This document shows positions 1 through 5,432 of a DNA stretch of 5,432 nt, in pieces; position 1 is the first letter of the stretch; each line of letters starts with the position of its first letter. A program made the translations under genes and the position numbers. The notes under the pieces were generated by a model. It saw only the letters and a program-made list of their open reading frames with translations. It searched no databases and was not told the DNA's origin. Origin of the DNA: Cyanobacteria bacterium UBA8803 (GTDB taxonomy: Bacteria; Cyanobacteriota; Cyanobacteriia; Cyanobacteriales; Coleofasciculaceae); contig DNXU01000626.1 of NCBI GenBank assembly GCA_003505715.1, positions 1-5,432 on the forward strand, given 5' to 3'.

Positions 1-38
1 CCTCACCCCCTCATCCCTCATCCCTCATCCCTCATCCC
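1..38. repeat. Tandem heptamer repeat (STRR-like), TCATCCC units
   Basis: Four perfect head-to-tail copies of TCATCCC occupy 11-38, preceded by a degenerate unit (TCACCCCC) at 3-10, so the tract probably continues left of the window. On the minus strand the unit reads GGGATGA, and the tract begins 8 bases after the stop codon of the export gene (TAA on the minus strand, positions 49-47). Short tandem heptamers of this kind are a known feature of filamentous cyanobacterial genomes; the function is unknown. The same unit recurs in inverted orientation at the right end of the window. Confidence 0.9.
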
Positions 39-46
39 TATTCAAA

Positions 47-1498
47 TTACTGACCCAAGATTCCCAAGAAGTCGAAAATTCTGAACAATCCAACCAGTCC
101 ATCTAGAGGTTCTAATGCAGTGCCAATGGTATCCGTAACCCTCGCCAAACCGGAGCGATTAACTACGATAATGTCGTTATTGCGGAGTGTGGGATTGCTT
201 TGCTCGTTGATTCCTTGAGCCAAATCAATTGGTACTGTCTGCTTGGAAACAGTGCCATTTGGGTTAAGGCGAATCAATTCTACAGAACTCTTACGCGCTC
301 GACTTTGATTGAAGCCGCCTGCCGCAAGTAGAGCTTGATTCAAAGGGGTATTGGCTGGAACCTCCACTATCCCAGGTTCTATCACTTCTCCGACTACACC
401 AACTTTAATGGTCTCAGGAGAAAAATTGGCTGTGGCTAATTCAGTTGCCTCTGCTGGGCTGACTTCAGTGGCAGTCGGGACAATAATGGTATCTCCGTCT
501 TGTAGAATGGCGTCTTGATTGAAATCGCCAGTCTGCAAAAGTTGCCACAGATCCACTGGAATGGTCTGTTGCGTACCAGCTCTGGTAACTCGTCTTACCT
601 GGATCTGGCGGATATCAGCCATTGGCTGAATGCCACCAGCGAGTTGAATGGCTCGCGCCACGGTTGGGAATCCCATAGTTCTTTGAGAATTTTTGGTATC
701 TCCCCCAATGACTACATAGGTGCCTGGACGAACCACTTCGCCGACGACAGCAACCGTGCGGGGTGTTTCGGGATTGGGAGCAAAACCAGTGGCGGCTATT
801 TGTCGTGCTTCTGCTAGGTTAATATTTGTTAACGTGGGGATAAAAATAACGTCTCCATCTCGCAACACCAGGTTTTGAGGCATATTTCCAGTTTGAATCA
901 GTTGCCAGAGATCGATATTAATCACTCTTTGGCCTCGGCGTATCTGCACGCTGCTAATATCAGCCGATAGGGTAACTCCCCCAGCTTGCTCAATCACCTG
1001 TGATAATGTGGGATATTGTACTCCTGGCTGAGAGCCTACTCCTCCTGCCAAAGATAGCGTGTAGGAGCCAGGACGATTTACTTCCCCAGCAATTACAACA
1101 TTGAGGGGACGCGGAGTAATCAGAGTTACTGAGATCGAGGGGCGTTTGAGGACGCGAGCGTAGCTAGCGGATATGAGCTGAGAAGCCTGCTGTAGGGTTA
1201 ACCCTTCCACCAATACGCTACCAATTAAGGGGAGGTTAAGAGAACCACCGGGCGGAATCTGGTAATCCCCACTATACTGAGGAACTCCTAAAATATCTAG
1301 GTGGATGCGATCGCCTCCGCCTAAGGTGTAATCTGACACCTGTTGCAGGAGACTGGCAGCTATTGTTATTGGCACCCGATCCTCCAGAGTCGGCAATTGT
1401 GCTCTGACGGGAGATGGGCAAGCAATGACCGTTAAAGTCAACAAGGTCAGAGTTGCAACCGTAGGAGCTGTTTTGTGATGATTACTGGCATGAGACAT
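47..1498 (-). CDS. Polysaccharide export outer-membrane protein (Wza-like) with three SLBB domains
   Basis: Probable outer-membrane export channel for exopolysaccharide, of the Wza/OPX family. Numbered from the ATG at 1498 (483 aa), there is a basic N-terminus (H8, K9), a hydrophobic stretch at about 11-26 and then VIAC, which fits a lipobox with C27; VRA/Q at 33-34 is an alternative signal-peptidase I site. A Poly_export domain follows (about 57-132, from YTLGGGDRIHLDILG). Three SLBB-type beta-grasp repeats come next, marked by GEVNRPGSY (138), GEVVRPGTY (253) and GEVIEPG (370). The first two end in nearly identical IDLWQLIQTG / VDLWQLLQTG segments followed by DGD-x-I-x-(I/V)-P-T. The C-terminus (about 460-481) is a hydrophobic, possibly amphipathic helix, as expected for the Wza membrane barrel. 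An in-frame TTG at 1507 would add three residues, but ATG is preferred; neither has a clear Shine-Dalgarno. It is divergent from the ligase/polymerase gene. Confidence 0.92.
   Translation of the reverse strand: MSHASNHHKTAPTVATLTLLTLTVIACPSPVRAQLPTLEDRVPITIAASLLQQVSDYTLGGGDRIHLDILGVPQYSGDYQIPPGGSLNLPLIGSVLVEGLTLQQASQLISASYARVLKRPSISVTLITPRPLNVVIAGEVNRPGSYTLSLAGGVGSQPGVQYPTLSQVIEQAGGVTLSADISSVQIRRGQRVINIDLWQLIQTGNMPQNLVLRDGDVIFIPTLTNINLAEARQIAATGFAPNPETPRTVAVVGEVVRPGTYVVIGGDTKNSQRTMGFPTVARAIQLAGGIQPMADIRQIQVRRVTRAGTQQTIPVDLWQLLQTGDFNQDAILQDGDTIIVPTATEVSPAEATELATANFSPETIKVGVVGEVIEPGIVEVPANTPLNQALLAAGGFNQSRARKSSVELIRLNPNGTVSKQTVPIDLAQGINEQSNPTLRNNDIIVVNRSGLARVTDTIGTALEPLDGLVGLFRIFDFLGILGQ
1307..1314. 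repeat. HIP1 palindrome GCGATCGC
   Basis: One perfect copy of the octamer GCGATCGC lies inside the export-protein gene, where it encodes part of the GGGDRIHL stretch of the Poly_export domain. HIP1 is strongly over-represented in many cyanobacterial genomes, so it supports the taxonomic reading. A 7-of-8 match (GCGATCGT) occurs at 4796-4803 next to the start of the small secreted-protein ORF. Confidence 0.85.
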
Positions 1499-1681
1499 TT
1501 GTGGCAATTCAGCTCAAGCTAGGTAGGGATGAATATTTCAGATTTATTCTATCCCGAACGCTTTGAGTTCAACCGCTCTGTCCTAGGCTGCGTTCGAGCT
1601 TAAGCAAGTATTTAAACTTATCTGATCCTCCAACTAACGGCACCCCGGTCAATCTAACAGCCATAGTCATAATTATAAAAG
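1499..1681. other. Divergent intergenic region between the export and ligase/polymerase genes
   Basis: This 183-bp gap must hold the start signals of both flanking genes. Besides the candidate minus-strand promoter, it contains a single GGGATGA heptamer (1526-1532) matching the unit of the end repeats, the palindrome GCTTAAGC (1598-1605) and CCTAGG (1582-1587). For the plus-strand gene the only -10-like sequences are CATAAT (1668-1673) and TATAAA (1674-1679). They sit so close to the ATG at 1682 that transcription from them would give an almost leaderless message. No convincing -35 accompanies them, and I see no small ORF or RNA gene here. Confidence 0.5.
1546..1572 (-). promoter_or_regulatory. 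Candidate sigma-70-type promoter for the export-protein gene
   Basis: Read on the minus strand there is TTGAAC (1572-1567), a 15-nt spacer and TAGAAT (1551-1546). The -10 matches 5 of 6 consensus positions and the -35 matches 4 of 6, but the spacer is short. It would give a 5' leader of roughly 40 nt before the ATG at 1498. A perfect 7-bp inverted repeat, CGAACGC (1555-1561) and GCGTTCG (1590-1596), overlaps the spacer and the region upstream of the -35, and could be an operator or be incidental. Confidence 0.35.
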
Positions 1682-3082
1682 ATGAAAGATATACTTTTTG
1701 ATCCTTTATTTTTGCCCATAATCCTTGCGATTGGTTTGATTTACCTAGGCGTTATTTTTACTCTTACTAGCCACAATAAAAAGCTAGTTTCTAATTTGGA
1801 AAAAGTGGCAGTTATTCTTTTCATTTTTACCATGTATGGGGTAGATCAAGAGCCTTTTGCTCGATTGCATCCTCAAACCCTGTCTGAATACGGCAAAACT
1901 CTTCCTTCAGCAGCTGTACAGTTAGCTGTCTACGCTGCTCTTCTTTTTATTCTCTTGCCTCGACTGCGTTATACGCTCAAAGATATATTCCCTACTTTAT
2001 CATTAGTTATACTCAACAATCCTTTCTTATGTTTTTTACTTTTAATGGTAGGCTTGTCATTCCTTTGGTCTGAAACACCTATCGAAACTCTCAAATTAAG
2101 CCTGGTATTGATAGGAACAAGTACTATTTCTGCTTACATTGGCAAACAATACAATTGGCAAGAACTGGATTTTATTTTACGATGGGTTGGTGCTGCTATA
2201 GTCCTACTTTCTCTGGTTAACCGCAACCCAGTTGCTAAGGGATGGTGTGGTATTTTAGGCCATCCAAACCAGCTAGGAGCTGCCATTTCTTTAATTGCTA
2301 CTCTCTGGATTTGGCACGGCACCCATCACCCCAAACAACGTTGGCTAGCATTGGGAATACTAGGAGTGTGCTTTGTCCTGTTACAAAACACGAATTCGGC
2401 TGGTGCTAAAGTGCAGTTATTTGTTTTGATCAGCCTTTTAATATACCTCCGATTCGTGAAAAGTTTGAGTTCTCAATGGGCTTTTGTGGCTGTTGTCCTT
2501 TTTCTTCTGCTCGTTAGTATTGCTGCGATTTTGATAACGGAAAATATGGAGGCTATTGTTGTAGATACTCTGGGTAAGGATTTAACATTTACTGGACGGA
2601 GGCCGCTATGGGAATTACTCTGGCATAGGAAGATAAAATCCCATTTATGGCTCGGTTACGGATATGCGAGCTTTTGGCAACGTTGGCGAGGACTTGATAA
2701 CCCTGCTCAAGATGTCGTGTTTGGTAACGGTTGGAGGGCACTCCATGCTCATAATGGTTTTATGGAGATTCTCTTGGCTTTAGGTTTAGTGGGATTCATA
2801 CTATTTGTTCTCTCCTTATTGACAACTCTAGCTCGTGCAGTTATGTATATGAGCCAGACTAAAAGGCCAGAATCAATATTACCTCTTGTACTTTTAACGT
2901 ACTTACTTGTACCCAACCTTTCCCTCAGCCGTCTTTTAGAAACGGGCGATACCTGGTGTTACTATATTTTGGCGGTAATTCGATTGAGTTTAGATACTAG
3001 AGAGATGAACTTCAGCGAAAATAAAAAGATTGAGGCACCAACTCCTCATGAATTAGTTGAAACAGAAGAACCTAGTAGTTAA
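1682..3082 (+). CDS. O-antigen ligase / Wzy-type polymerase-like membrane protein
   Basis: A polytopic inner-membrane protein (466 aa) of the Wzy_C/WaaL superfamily, expected to polymerise or transfer undecaprenyl-linked glycans at the periplasmic face. I count about 11-12 hydrophobic segments (near 10-28, 42-56, 76-94, 104-128, 138-154, 165-180, 194-212, 221-236, 243-258, 266-286, 358-386, 397-411 and 424-436, some ambiguous). Family-type motifs appear in order: GHPNQLGA (193-200), NTNSAGAKVQ (236-245), TGRRPLWE (304-311), GYGYASFW (325-332) and HAHNGFMEILLALGLVG (355-371). The segment 287-357 is the likely large periplasmic loop; R306/R307 and H355/H357 are plausible counterparts of functional Arg and His in WaaL. 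The acidic tail (about 440-466) is probably cytoplasmic. The ATG has no recognisable Shine-Dalgarno. Sequence alone cannot separate ligase from polymerase, so no symbol is given. Confidence 0.88.
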   Translation: MKDILFDPLFLPIILAIGLIYLGVIFTLTSHNKKLVSNLEKVAVILFIFTMYGVDQEPFARLHPQTLSEYGKTLPSAAVQLAVYAALLFILLPRLRYTLKDIFPTLSLVILNNPFLCFLLLMVGLSFLWSETPIETLKLSLVLIGTSTISAYIGKQYNWQELDFILRWVGAAIVLLSLVNRNPVAKGWCGILGHPNQLGAAISLIATLWIWHGTHHPKQRWLALGILGVCFVLLQNTNSAGAKVQLFVLISLLIYLRFVKSLSSQWAFVAVVLFLLLVSIAAILITENMEAIVVDTLGKDLTFTGRRPLWELLWHRKIKSHLWLGYGYASFWQRWRGLDNPAQDVVFGNGWRALHAHNGFMEILLALGLVGFILFVLSLLTTLARAVMYMSQTKRPESILPLVLLTYLLVPNLSLSRLLETGDTWCYYILAVIRLSLDTREMNFSENKKIEAPTPHELVETEEPSS

Positions 3083-3117
3083 GTAGTTCAAAATTGGAGT
3101 GATATTAAAGTAGAGAT

Positions 3118-3151
3118 GTTTCACCGAAACGCCTTTACCAAATTAGGCGTT
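3118..3151. terminator. Hairpins between convergent genes, possible bidirectional terminator
   Basis: The 70-bp gap between the two convergent stop codons holds two adjoining inverted repeats: GTTTC-ACC-GAAAC (3118-3130) and AACGCCT with AGGCGTT (3128-3134 and 3145-3151, 10-nt loop). They share three bases, so only one can form fully at a time. On the plus strand a T-run (TTTTTT, 3162-3167) follows about ten bases after the second stem, so it is not a textbook intrinsic terminator. On the minus strand there is no clear U-tract after the first stem. The location suggests termination for both genes. Confidence 0.45.
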
Positions 3152-3152
3152 G

Positions 3153-4457
3153 CTAACTTCGTTTTTTGATATAACGTTTCAGTAAGGGTTTAATTTCAAT
3201 CAAAGCAGGTACTCCTTGCAGTAAAGGCATAGCTTGTTTAAGCCTTCTTAGACCTTCTCGAAAAACCTTAGCTTGATAAAAATAATTACTTTTTATAGGT
3301 TGCGGCTCTGGTAATTTTCCCTCATAAATACAACTAAACAAGCTCAACCACTGTTGAGTAATCAATTCAGGAGAGAAATTATTTTGAACAAAATTAATAC
3401 CGTTGTCGCCCATTTGCTTAGCGATGTCAGGATTATTTAAAAGATAAAGAATATTACGTGCTAGCTCCCTATCCGTATTTCCTAGTAATCCCGTCTTTTT
3501 GTGAACCACAGTATCGGGCATCCCCTCTTTAGCTCCAGAAACAACAGGAGTACCAGAAGCCTGGATCTCCAAAGCGCTAGCAGGACAAACTTCTGTTCTC
3601 CCTGAAGGATTTACAACCCCCACATCGGCCCTTTGCAAAATAGGAATTTTTTCCTCCCCTAAAACACCAGCAAAATGTACCGATTCCATGATATTACCGT
3701 TCTCATCAGATAAAAATGGGCGTATACAATTGGCTTCATAATGTTCTTCAGCTACGCCCCATTTCCCTAATACCTGATTGCGATCATAAAGCTTGCCGCT
3801 GCCAATTACAATCAACTTAGCATCCGGTCTTTTCTTGAGAATATAAGGCCACACTCTAGCCAGATAATGAAACCCTTTTGAAGGAATAATGCTACCCAGG
3901 AATACAACTGTATTGCCTTGCTTGGCAATTTCTTTTTGGGGCACAAAGCTTTCAATATTAAACGGATTAAAAATGCGGATTGATTTTTCAAAAACTCTAT
4001 GATCTCGCAAAAGGTCGAGTTGTTCCTGACCGACACAAACATGGCACTTGATTTGCGGGCAATCGGCGATTCTTTTTAAGGCAACAATATCGGGTGTATT
4101 ATTAGAGCGGGATATGGTTTTTACTTTGAGTTGGGGTAGCTGATCGTAGATGGGATGATCTCCCTCTCTAGACCTGAAAACAAATATATCGCACCCTTGC
4201 TGTTCGCTTTTTATGGCAGCATCTATATCACTATCGGCCTGACAAACGTTTAAAGATGGTGGCAAAAGTTCTGTGAGATTTGCTAAGAGTAAAATATTGA
4301 GCCGATCTGAATAAAATTTATTTAAATAATAAGCTGTAGCTACTGTAGTAAATTGTGTTCCGCCCATACCAGGATTCCCTTTTTCAGGAACCCTTAAATC
4401 AACATGAGGAAATCTTTTATTTTCTAGATAAAATCCTACTTTTATTTTTGGTTTCAT
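3153..4457 (-). CDS. Glycosyltransferase, family 4 type (GT-B fold)
   Basis: A predicted cytoplasmic retaining glycosyltransferase (434 aa) that would transfer a nucleotide-activated sugar during polysaccharide assembly; donor and acceptor cannot be inferred. The N-terminal GT-B half carries a glycine-rich GMGGTQFTT segment (30-38). The C-terminal Glycos_transf_1 domain starts near VVFLGSIIPSKGFHYL (184-199), continues through KLIVIGSGKLYD (214-225) and HFAGVLGEEKI (261-271), and has the EX7E signature E289-VCPASAL-E297 followed by ASGTPVVSG. About 55 residues beyond the GT domain (380-434) form a basic, partly amphipathic tail that could touch the membrane. The ATG is chosen because it starts the first beta strand (KIKVGFY) and has an AAAGGAG upstream. 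The gene converges on the ligase/polymerase and follows the short PPC-like ORF by 60 bp. It appears more A+T-rich than the export gene. C133, C138 and C141 form a small Cys cluster of unknown meaning. Confidence 0.92.
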   Translation of the reverse strand: MKPKIKVGFYLENKRFPHVDLRVPEKGNPGMGGTQFTTVATAYYLNKFYSDRLNILLLANLTELLPPSLNVCQADSDIDAAIKSEQQGCDIFVFRSREGDHPIYDQLPQLKVKTISRSNNTPDIVALKRIADCPQIKCHVCVGQEQLDLLRDHRVFEKSIRIFNPFNIESFVPQKEIAKQGNTVVFLGSIIPSKGFHYLARVWPYILKKRPDAKLIVIGSGKLYDRNQVLGKWGVAEEHYEANCIRPFLSDENGNIMESVHFAGVLGEEKIPILQRADVGVVNPSGRTEVCPASALEIQASGTPVVSGAKEGMPDTVVHKKTGLLGNTDRELARNILYLLNNPDIAKQMGDNGINFVQNNFSPELITQQWLSLFSCIYEGKLPEPQPIKSNYFYQAKVFREGLRRLKQAMPLLQGVPALIEIKPLLKRYIKKRS

Positions 4458-4469
4458 TATCGCATCACT

Positions 4470-4476
4470 CTCCTTT
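4470..4476 (-). promoter_or_regulatory. Ribosome binding site of the glycosyltransferase gene
   Basis: The minus strand reads AAAGGAG at 4476-4470, a strong match to the Shine-Dalgarno. Its spacing to the ATG at 4457 is 12 nt, slightly long. The closer ATG at 4464 is out of frame and soon hits TAA (ATG CGA TAA), so the ATG at 4457 is the supported start. Confidence 0.55.
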
Positions 4477-4517
4477 ACAATAAAAGCAATCTGGCGTCGC
4501 TTGATTTAAATCTCCTC

Positions 4518-4793
4518 TCAACTGCCCACAATTCTGTAGTGGTGAAGCATTCGGACATAAGTATGGACATTAAAATAGGTGTTGTCATCCTTAAGAGTTT
4601 GGCTACTACTATCAAGTCTGCCATTAACCGTAGCAGGTTGCAGACTTTCTCCTTGTACCAACTGCTGTGGTGCTGAAGGGTTAGGGTTGGTTTGGCCGAC
4701 GGTTGGGGTTGGCACTACTGCGAGTAATCCTGCCATTGCCACTTGACCCAACCACCCAGATAACCGTCTCCCGTTCCGTGCTTTTCCCTTCAT
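4518..4793 (-). pseudogene. Small secreted ORF, probable N-terminal stump of a PPC-domain protein
   Basis: From the ATG at 4793 the ORF encodes 91 aa. A basic start (MKGKARNGRRLSG) and a hydrophobic core (about 16-30) ending near VGQ form a good signal peptide. A Pro/Gln/Asn-rich linker follows, then LVQGESLQPATVNGRLDSSS and a segment with DDNTYFNVHTY. That pattern resembles the beginning of bacterial pre-peptidase C-terminal (PPC) domains in cyanobacterial exported proteins, where YF-x-V-x-TF is normally followed by G-x-AG-x-x-(V/I) and FD-x-YL-x-L. Here the match stops at HTY and the ORF ends 12 residues later, so I read it as a truncated or frameshifted gene. An in-frame GTG at 4808 is possible, but GAGG at 4806-4803 sits 9 nt before the ATG and decides for it. 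The intact alternative is a small secreted protein of unknown function. Confidence 0.5.
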
Positions 4794-4838
4794 GGCGATC
4801 GTCCTCACTCTCTTGTTATTATTTTGTATTTCTAGGGG

Positions 4839-4874
4839 ATTATAAGATTATAGCGAGGATATCAGCGAGAACAA
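4839..4874 (-). promoter_or_regulatory. Promoter of the small secreted ORF with two TATAAT boxes
   Basis: On the minus strand there are two perfect TATAAT hexamers, at 4852-4847 and 4844-4839, separated by two bases. The upstream one has TTGTTC (4874-4869) at a 16-nt spacing, a 3-of-6 match to TTGACA. Transcription would start around 4840, giving a leader of about 45-50 nt before the ATG at 4793. The promoter overlaps what appear to be codons of the opposing Rpn-like remnant. Confidence 0.5.
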
Positions 4875-5018
4875 ATCATCGATCTGTTTCGCTTTATTGA
4901 CTGGGTGATGACACTTCCTGAAGAACTAGAACGAGCGTTTTTGCAAGACATCAATCAATACGAGGAGGAGAGGAAAATGCCGTACATCAGCAGTGTTGAA
5001 AGAATTGGTATAGAAAAA

Positions 5019-5054
5019 GGTAGAGAGCAAGGTAGAGAAGAAGGTAGAGAAGAA
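5019..5054 (+). repeat. 12-bp tandem repeat encoding Gly-Arg-Glu-(Gln/Glu)
   Basis: Three consecutive 12-bp units start at 5019, 5031 and 5043. The second and third are identical (GGTAGAGAAGAA) and the first differs at its end (GGTAGAGAGCAA). A fourth, divergent unit, GGCATTCAGCAA, follows at 5055-5066. They encode the charged linker of the Rpn-like remnant, a segment that commonly varies in length in this family. Confidence 0.85.
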
Positions 5055-5069
5055 GGCATTCAGCAAGGT

Positions 5070-5399
5070 GCTGGCCAAATGTTGATTAAATTACTCGAAC
5101 ATCGATTTGAACCTCTACCAAAGGATGTAAAGGCTTACTTGCATCAATGCGAAGTAGATCAACTCAATATATTATTTGATCTAGCTCTGAGTGTAGACTC
5201 ATTTGATGAGTTTCTGGAGAGTAGTAATATACACATACAGGAGCTAGGTGCCTTACGGATGTTGCGACGGTTACTGCGACGGCGATTTGAGTCACTGCCT
5301 CAAAACGTCAACACTCGCCTCAGTAAATATAATGTACAGCAATTAGAGGAACTATTAGATTTAGCACTAACCGTAGATTCCCTTGATGAATTTGTTAAC
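5070..5399 (+). repeat. Two diverged DUF4351-like repeats with 180-bp period
   Basis: Two coding repeats of about 150 bp align at a 180-bp offset. The CGATTTGA core starts at 5103 and again at 5283, encoding RFEPLP and RFESLP. The ends encode ALSVDSFDEF and ALTVDSLDEF. The nucleotide sequences have diverged while the protein pattern is kept, which suggests an old duplication maintained by selection before the gene broke. Confidence 0.7.
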
Positions 5400-5414
5400 G
5401 CTCTCCCTGTAATA

Positions 5415-5432
5415 GGGATGAGGGATGAGGGA
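5415..5432. repeat. Tandem heptamer repeat GGGATGA, inverted relative to the left end
   Basis: Two full copies of GGGATGA (5415-5421 and 5422-5428) and the start of a third (GGGA) end the window. The unit is the exact reverse complement of TCATCCC at 11-38, and both tracts are preceded by AATA when read in the GGGATGA direction. The tract is continuous with the reading frame of the Rpn-like remnant. Confidence 0.85.

Larger units (their letters stand above)
4854..5432 (+). pseudogene. Rpn-family (recombination-promoting nuclease/putative transposase) remnant with two DUF4351-like repeats, 5' truncated
   Basis: An open frame of 193 codons runs from just after TAG (4851-4853) to the window edge. 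It opens with RGYQREQIIDLFRFIDWVM and LPEELERAF (1-29), then the EEERKMPYISSVERIG block (37-52). I recognise this as the region after the catalytic domain in Rpn/PD-(D/E)XK family proteins. A Gly-Arg-Glu linker (GREQ GREE GREE GIQQ, 56-71) leads to two 50-residue alpha-helical repeats (about 73-122 and 133-182), each with RFE-x-LP and LDLAL-like and VDS-x-DEF motifs exactly 60 residues apart. The N-terminal nuclease domain, normally well over 100 residues, is absent, and the frame upstream is closed by TAG at 4851 and TAG at 4833. Rescue from the internal ATG at 4908 is possible but would lack the catalytic core. The last residues (GMRDEG) are encoded by the heptamer repeat. Confidence 0.75.

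Noticed and set aside
1..38. CRISPR array or transposon terminal repeat at the window ends
   Set aside because: The heptamers have no spacers, so there is no CRISPR array. The low-complexity tandem units are not typical terminal inverted repeats, and there is no transposase gene or target-site duplication visible.
515..817. A 100-codon plus-strand open frame inside the export-protein gene
   Set aside because: It lies antisense to the SLBB repeats; its translation has no recognisable domain and its openness follows from the codons of the real gene.
1496..1507. TTG at 1507 as the export-gene start
   Set aside because: It adds only three residues, has no ribosome binding site, and an ATG follows at 1498.
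1598..1605. GCTTAAGC palindrome as an operator
   Set aside because: An isolated 8-bp palindrome in 183 bases is not rare enough to support a call, and it does not overlap a convincing promoter.
2134..2322. A 62-codon minus-strand open frame inside the ligase/polymerase gene
   Set aside because: It is antisense to conserved motifs of the membrane protein, with no start signal and no recognisable protein features.
3812..4042. A 76-codon minus-strand open frame overlapping the glycosyltransferase
   Set aside because: Same strand but a different frame from a well-supported GT-B domain; no domain or ribosome binding site.
4011..4065. Metal-binding site from C133, C138 and C141 of the glycosyltransferase
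   Set aside because: Only three Cys in a CX4CX2C arrangement, lying where the family has an ordinary beta strand; there is no fourth obvious ligand, so it is probably incidental.
4703..4900. A 65-codon plus-strand open frame over the start of the secreted ORF
   Set aside because: It is antisense to the signal-peptide region and out of frame with the Rpn-like remnant; the translation is not recognisable.

Overview
The window looks like chromosomal DNA of a filamentous or colonial cyanobacterium. The clues are a HIP1 palindrome (GCGATCGC), runs of a short tandem heptamer of the STRR kind at both ends, an SLBB-rich polysaccharide export protein, a PPC-like secreted-protein fragment, and an Rpn/DUF4351-type gene remnant. 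All of these are common in large, repeat-rich cyanobacterial genomes. The assignment rests on protein and motif recognition by eye; no search was run.

Layout from left to right: TCATCCC heptamers (1-38); a Wza-like outer-membrane polysaccharide export protein on the minus strand (47-1498); a 183-bp divergent intergenic region; an O-antigen ligase/polymerase-like membrane protein on the plus strand (1682-3082); a short convergent gap with hairpins; a family-4-type glycosyltransferase on the minus strand (3153-4457); a short secreted-protein ORF on the minus strand that looks like the N-terminal stump of a PPC-domain protein (4518-4793); its promoter region; and a plus-strand remnant of an Rpn-family (PD-(D/E)XK recombination-promoting nuclease/transposase-like) gene with two DUF4351-like repeats (4854 to the window end). 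That remnant runs directly into the same heptamer, now in inverted orientation (5415-5432).

Functionally, the first three intact genes form part of an exopolysaccharide/O-antigen locus. The glycosyltransferase would add a sugar in the cytoplasm, the Wzy/WaaL-like protein would polymerise or ligate chains at the periplasmic face, and the Wza-like protein would export the polymer across the outer membrane. The flippase (Wzx), copolymerase (Wzc/Wzz) and initiating transferase are not in the window. The right-hand 900 bp differ in character: two apparently broken genes face away from each other, and the promoter of one lies inside the debris of the other. I find no clear evidence for a new biological system. 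The most notable structure is the pair of inverted heptamer tracts, each preceded by AATA and each at the 3' end of the outward-pointing gene.
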